From Rhodospirillaceae bacterium (GTDB taxonomy: Bacteria; Pseudomonadota; Alphaproteobacteria; UBA828), in contig JAPPKP010000014.1 of the NCBI GenBank assembly GCA_028819955.1, forward strand, positions 1-13,375: 13,375 nucleotides of DNA, given 5' to 3'. The notes beneath the pieces are model-generated. The model was not told where the DNA came from, searched no databases, and saw nothing but the letters and a program-made list of their open reading frames with translations. Positions 12,635 through 13,375 of the stretch are shown piece by piece. A program made the position numbers and the translations under genes. The first letter of the stretch is position 1; each line of letters begins with the position of its first letter.

Positions 12635-13375
12635 ATGAAGGGCTACGACGCCTATACCACGATGACCTTCGCGCGCGAGCGGCGCGTGCTCACCGTGACG
12701 CTCAACCGGCCCGACGTGCTCAACGCCGTAAACGCGGCCATGCACGCCGAGATGGCGCGGCTCTTCTACGACATCGCCGCCGACCGCGAGACCGACGTCG
12801 TCGTGTTGACGGGCGCTGGGCGCGCCTTCTGCGCCGGCGGCGACATGGATTGGCTCCAGAACGCGGCCGACGACCCGACGATCTTCGACGGGATCGCGGT
12901 CGAGGCGAAGCAGATCGTGTTCGGCCTTCTCGACCTGGAGAAGCCGGTGGTATGCCGCCTGAACGGCGATGCGGTGGGGCTCGGAGCCACGGTCGCCCTC
13001 TTCTGCGACATCATCATTGCCGCCGACAATGCGCGGATCGGCGATCTGCACGTCAACATCGGGCTCTCGGCAGGCGACGGCGGGGCGATCATCTGGCCCC
13101 AGCTCATCGGCTACCCGCGAGCCAAGGAGTTCCTGATGACCGGCCGGCTGATCGACGGCGCCGAGGCCGCGGCCCTGGGTCTCGTGAACGAGGCGGTGCC
13201 GCCAGACGAGCTCGATGCCCGCACAGACCGCATGGTGGGCAAGCTGGAGCGGGGCGCGACGCAGGCGATCCGGCTCACCAAGGTCTCGATCAACGTCGGC
13301 CTCAAGCAGCTCGCGCATGGGATGATGGACGCCTCCATCGCCTACGAGACCCTCACCAATGTCTCCGCCGATCAT
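12635..13375 (+). CDS. Enoyl-CoA hydratase/isomerase family protein (crotonase fold), 3' end outside window
   Basis: The first 247 residues of a crotonase-superfamily protein, open to the right edge. Members bind acyl-CoA thioesters and stabilise an oxyanion through two backbone NH groups. I see LNRPDVLNAVN (23-33), GAGRAFCAGGDMDWL (60-74) for the first half of the oxyanion hole, NGDAVGLGATVALFCDIIIAA (110-130) for the second half, ARIGDLHVNIGLSAGDGG (133-150) and the C-terminal helices. The two glutamates of classical enoyl-CoA hydratase are missing: Thr119 is at the first position and His139 at the second. Asp148 in AGDGG is a candidate polar residue. This pattern belongs to a crotonase subfamily of uncertain reaction, so hydratase activity should not be assumed. 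It is divergent from the halohydrin dehalogenase-like gene. Only a few residues are probably missing at the end. Confidence 0.9.
   Translation, partial: MKGYDAYTTMTFARERRVLTVTLNRPDVLNAVNAAMHAEMARLFYDIAADRETDVVVLTGAGRAFCAGGDMDWLQNAADDPTIFDGIAVEAKQIVFGLLDLEKPVVCRLNGDAVGLGATVALFCDIIIAADNARIGDLHVNIGLSAGDGGAIIWPQLIGYPRAKEFLMTGRLIDGAEAAALGLVNEAVPPDELDARTDRMVGKLERGATQAIRLTKVSINVGLKQLAHGMMDASIAYETLTNVSADH

Noticed and set aside
12536..13375. An open minus-strand frame to the right edge
   Set aside because: It is antisense to the crotonase gene, which has a strong ribosome site and clear family motifs.

Overview
The window comes from a high-GC bacterium, most likely a proteobacterium. It holds a surface-polysaccharide gene cluster flanked by metabolic genes that look unrelated to it. 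I cannot name the genus. The proteobacterial guess rests on the KpsT/Wzt-type ABC exporter pair, the complete dTDP-L-rhamnose cassette and the strong GC bias of the flanking genes.

Left edge (1-400): the 3' end of an unidentified plus-strand gene, a GC-rich hairpin, and on the minus strand a short remnant of a VOC/glyoxalase-type protein that keeps only its C-terminal segment. A long non-coding stretch follows (396-1136). It is clearly richer in A+T in its middle part and holds one good sigma70-like promoter and three strong hairpins. It looks like a cluster boundary and the leader of the polysaccharide operon.

Core (1137-10786, all plus strand): an ABC-2 polysaccharide export permease and its ATPase. 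Next is a short AT-rich gap with a near-consensus promoter, then a 1485-residue gene. That protein joins a PAPS-type sulfotransferase domain, a heptad-phased coiled coil with a 49-residue repeat, and two GT-B glycosyltransferase domains. The cassette rmlC-rmlB-rmlD-rmlA follows, with short gaps and an ATGA overlap between the last two genes. The inferred job is to make dTDP-L-rhamnose, build a rhamnose-containing and possibly sulfated glycan on a lipid carrier, and export it through the ABC transporter (no Wzx/Wzy is visible here).

Right part (10800-13375): a GT2 glycosyltransferase of rhamnosyltransferase type converges on rmlA from the minus strand. Immediately upstream of it, in the same direction, is a short-chain dehydrogenase-fold gene carrying both sequence signatures of halohydrin dehalogenases (T-X4-F-X-G in place of the Rossmann glycine motif, and S-X12-Y-X3-R). 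Divergent from it is a crotonase-family gene that runs off the window and lacks the two canonical catalytic glutamates.

The most noteworthy items are the four-part sulfotransferase/coiled-coil/GT/GT protein, the halohydrin dehalogenase-like gene, the missing H-loop histidine in the export ATPase, and the structured leader upstream of the exporter.
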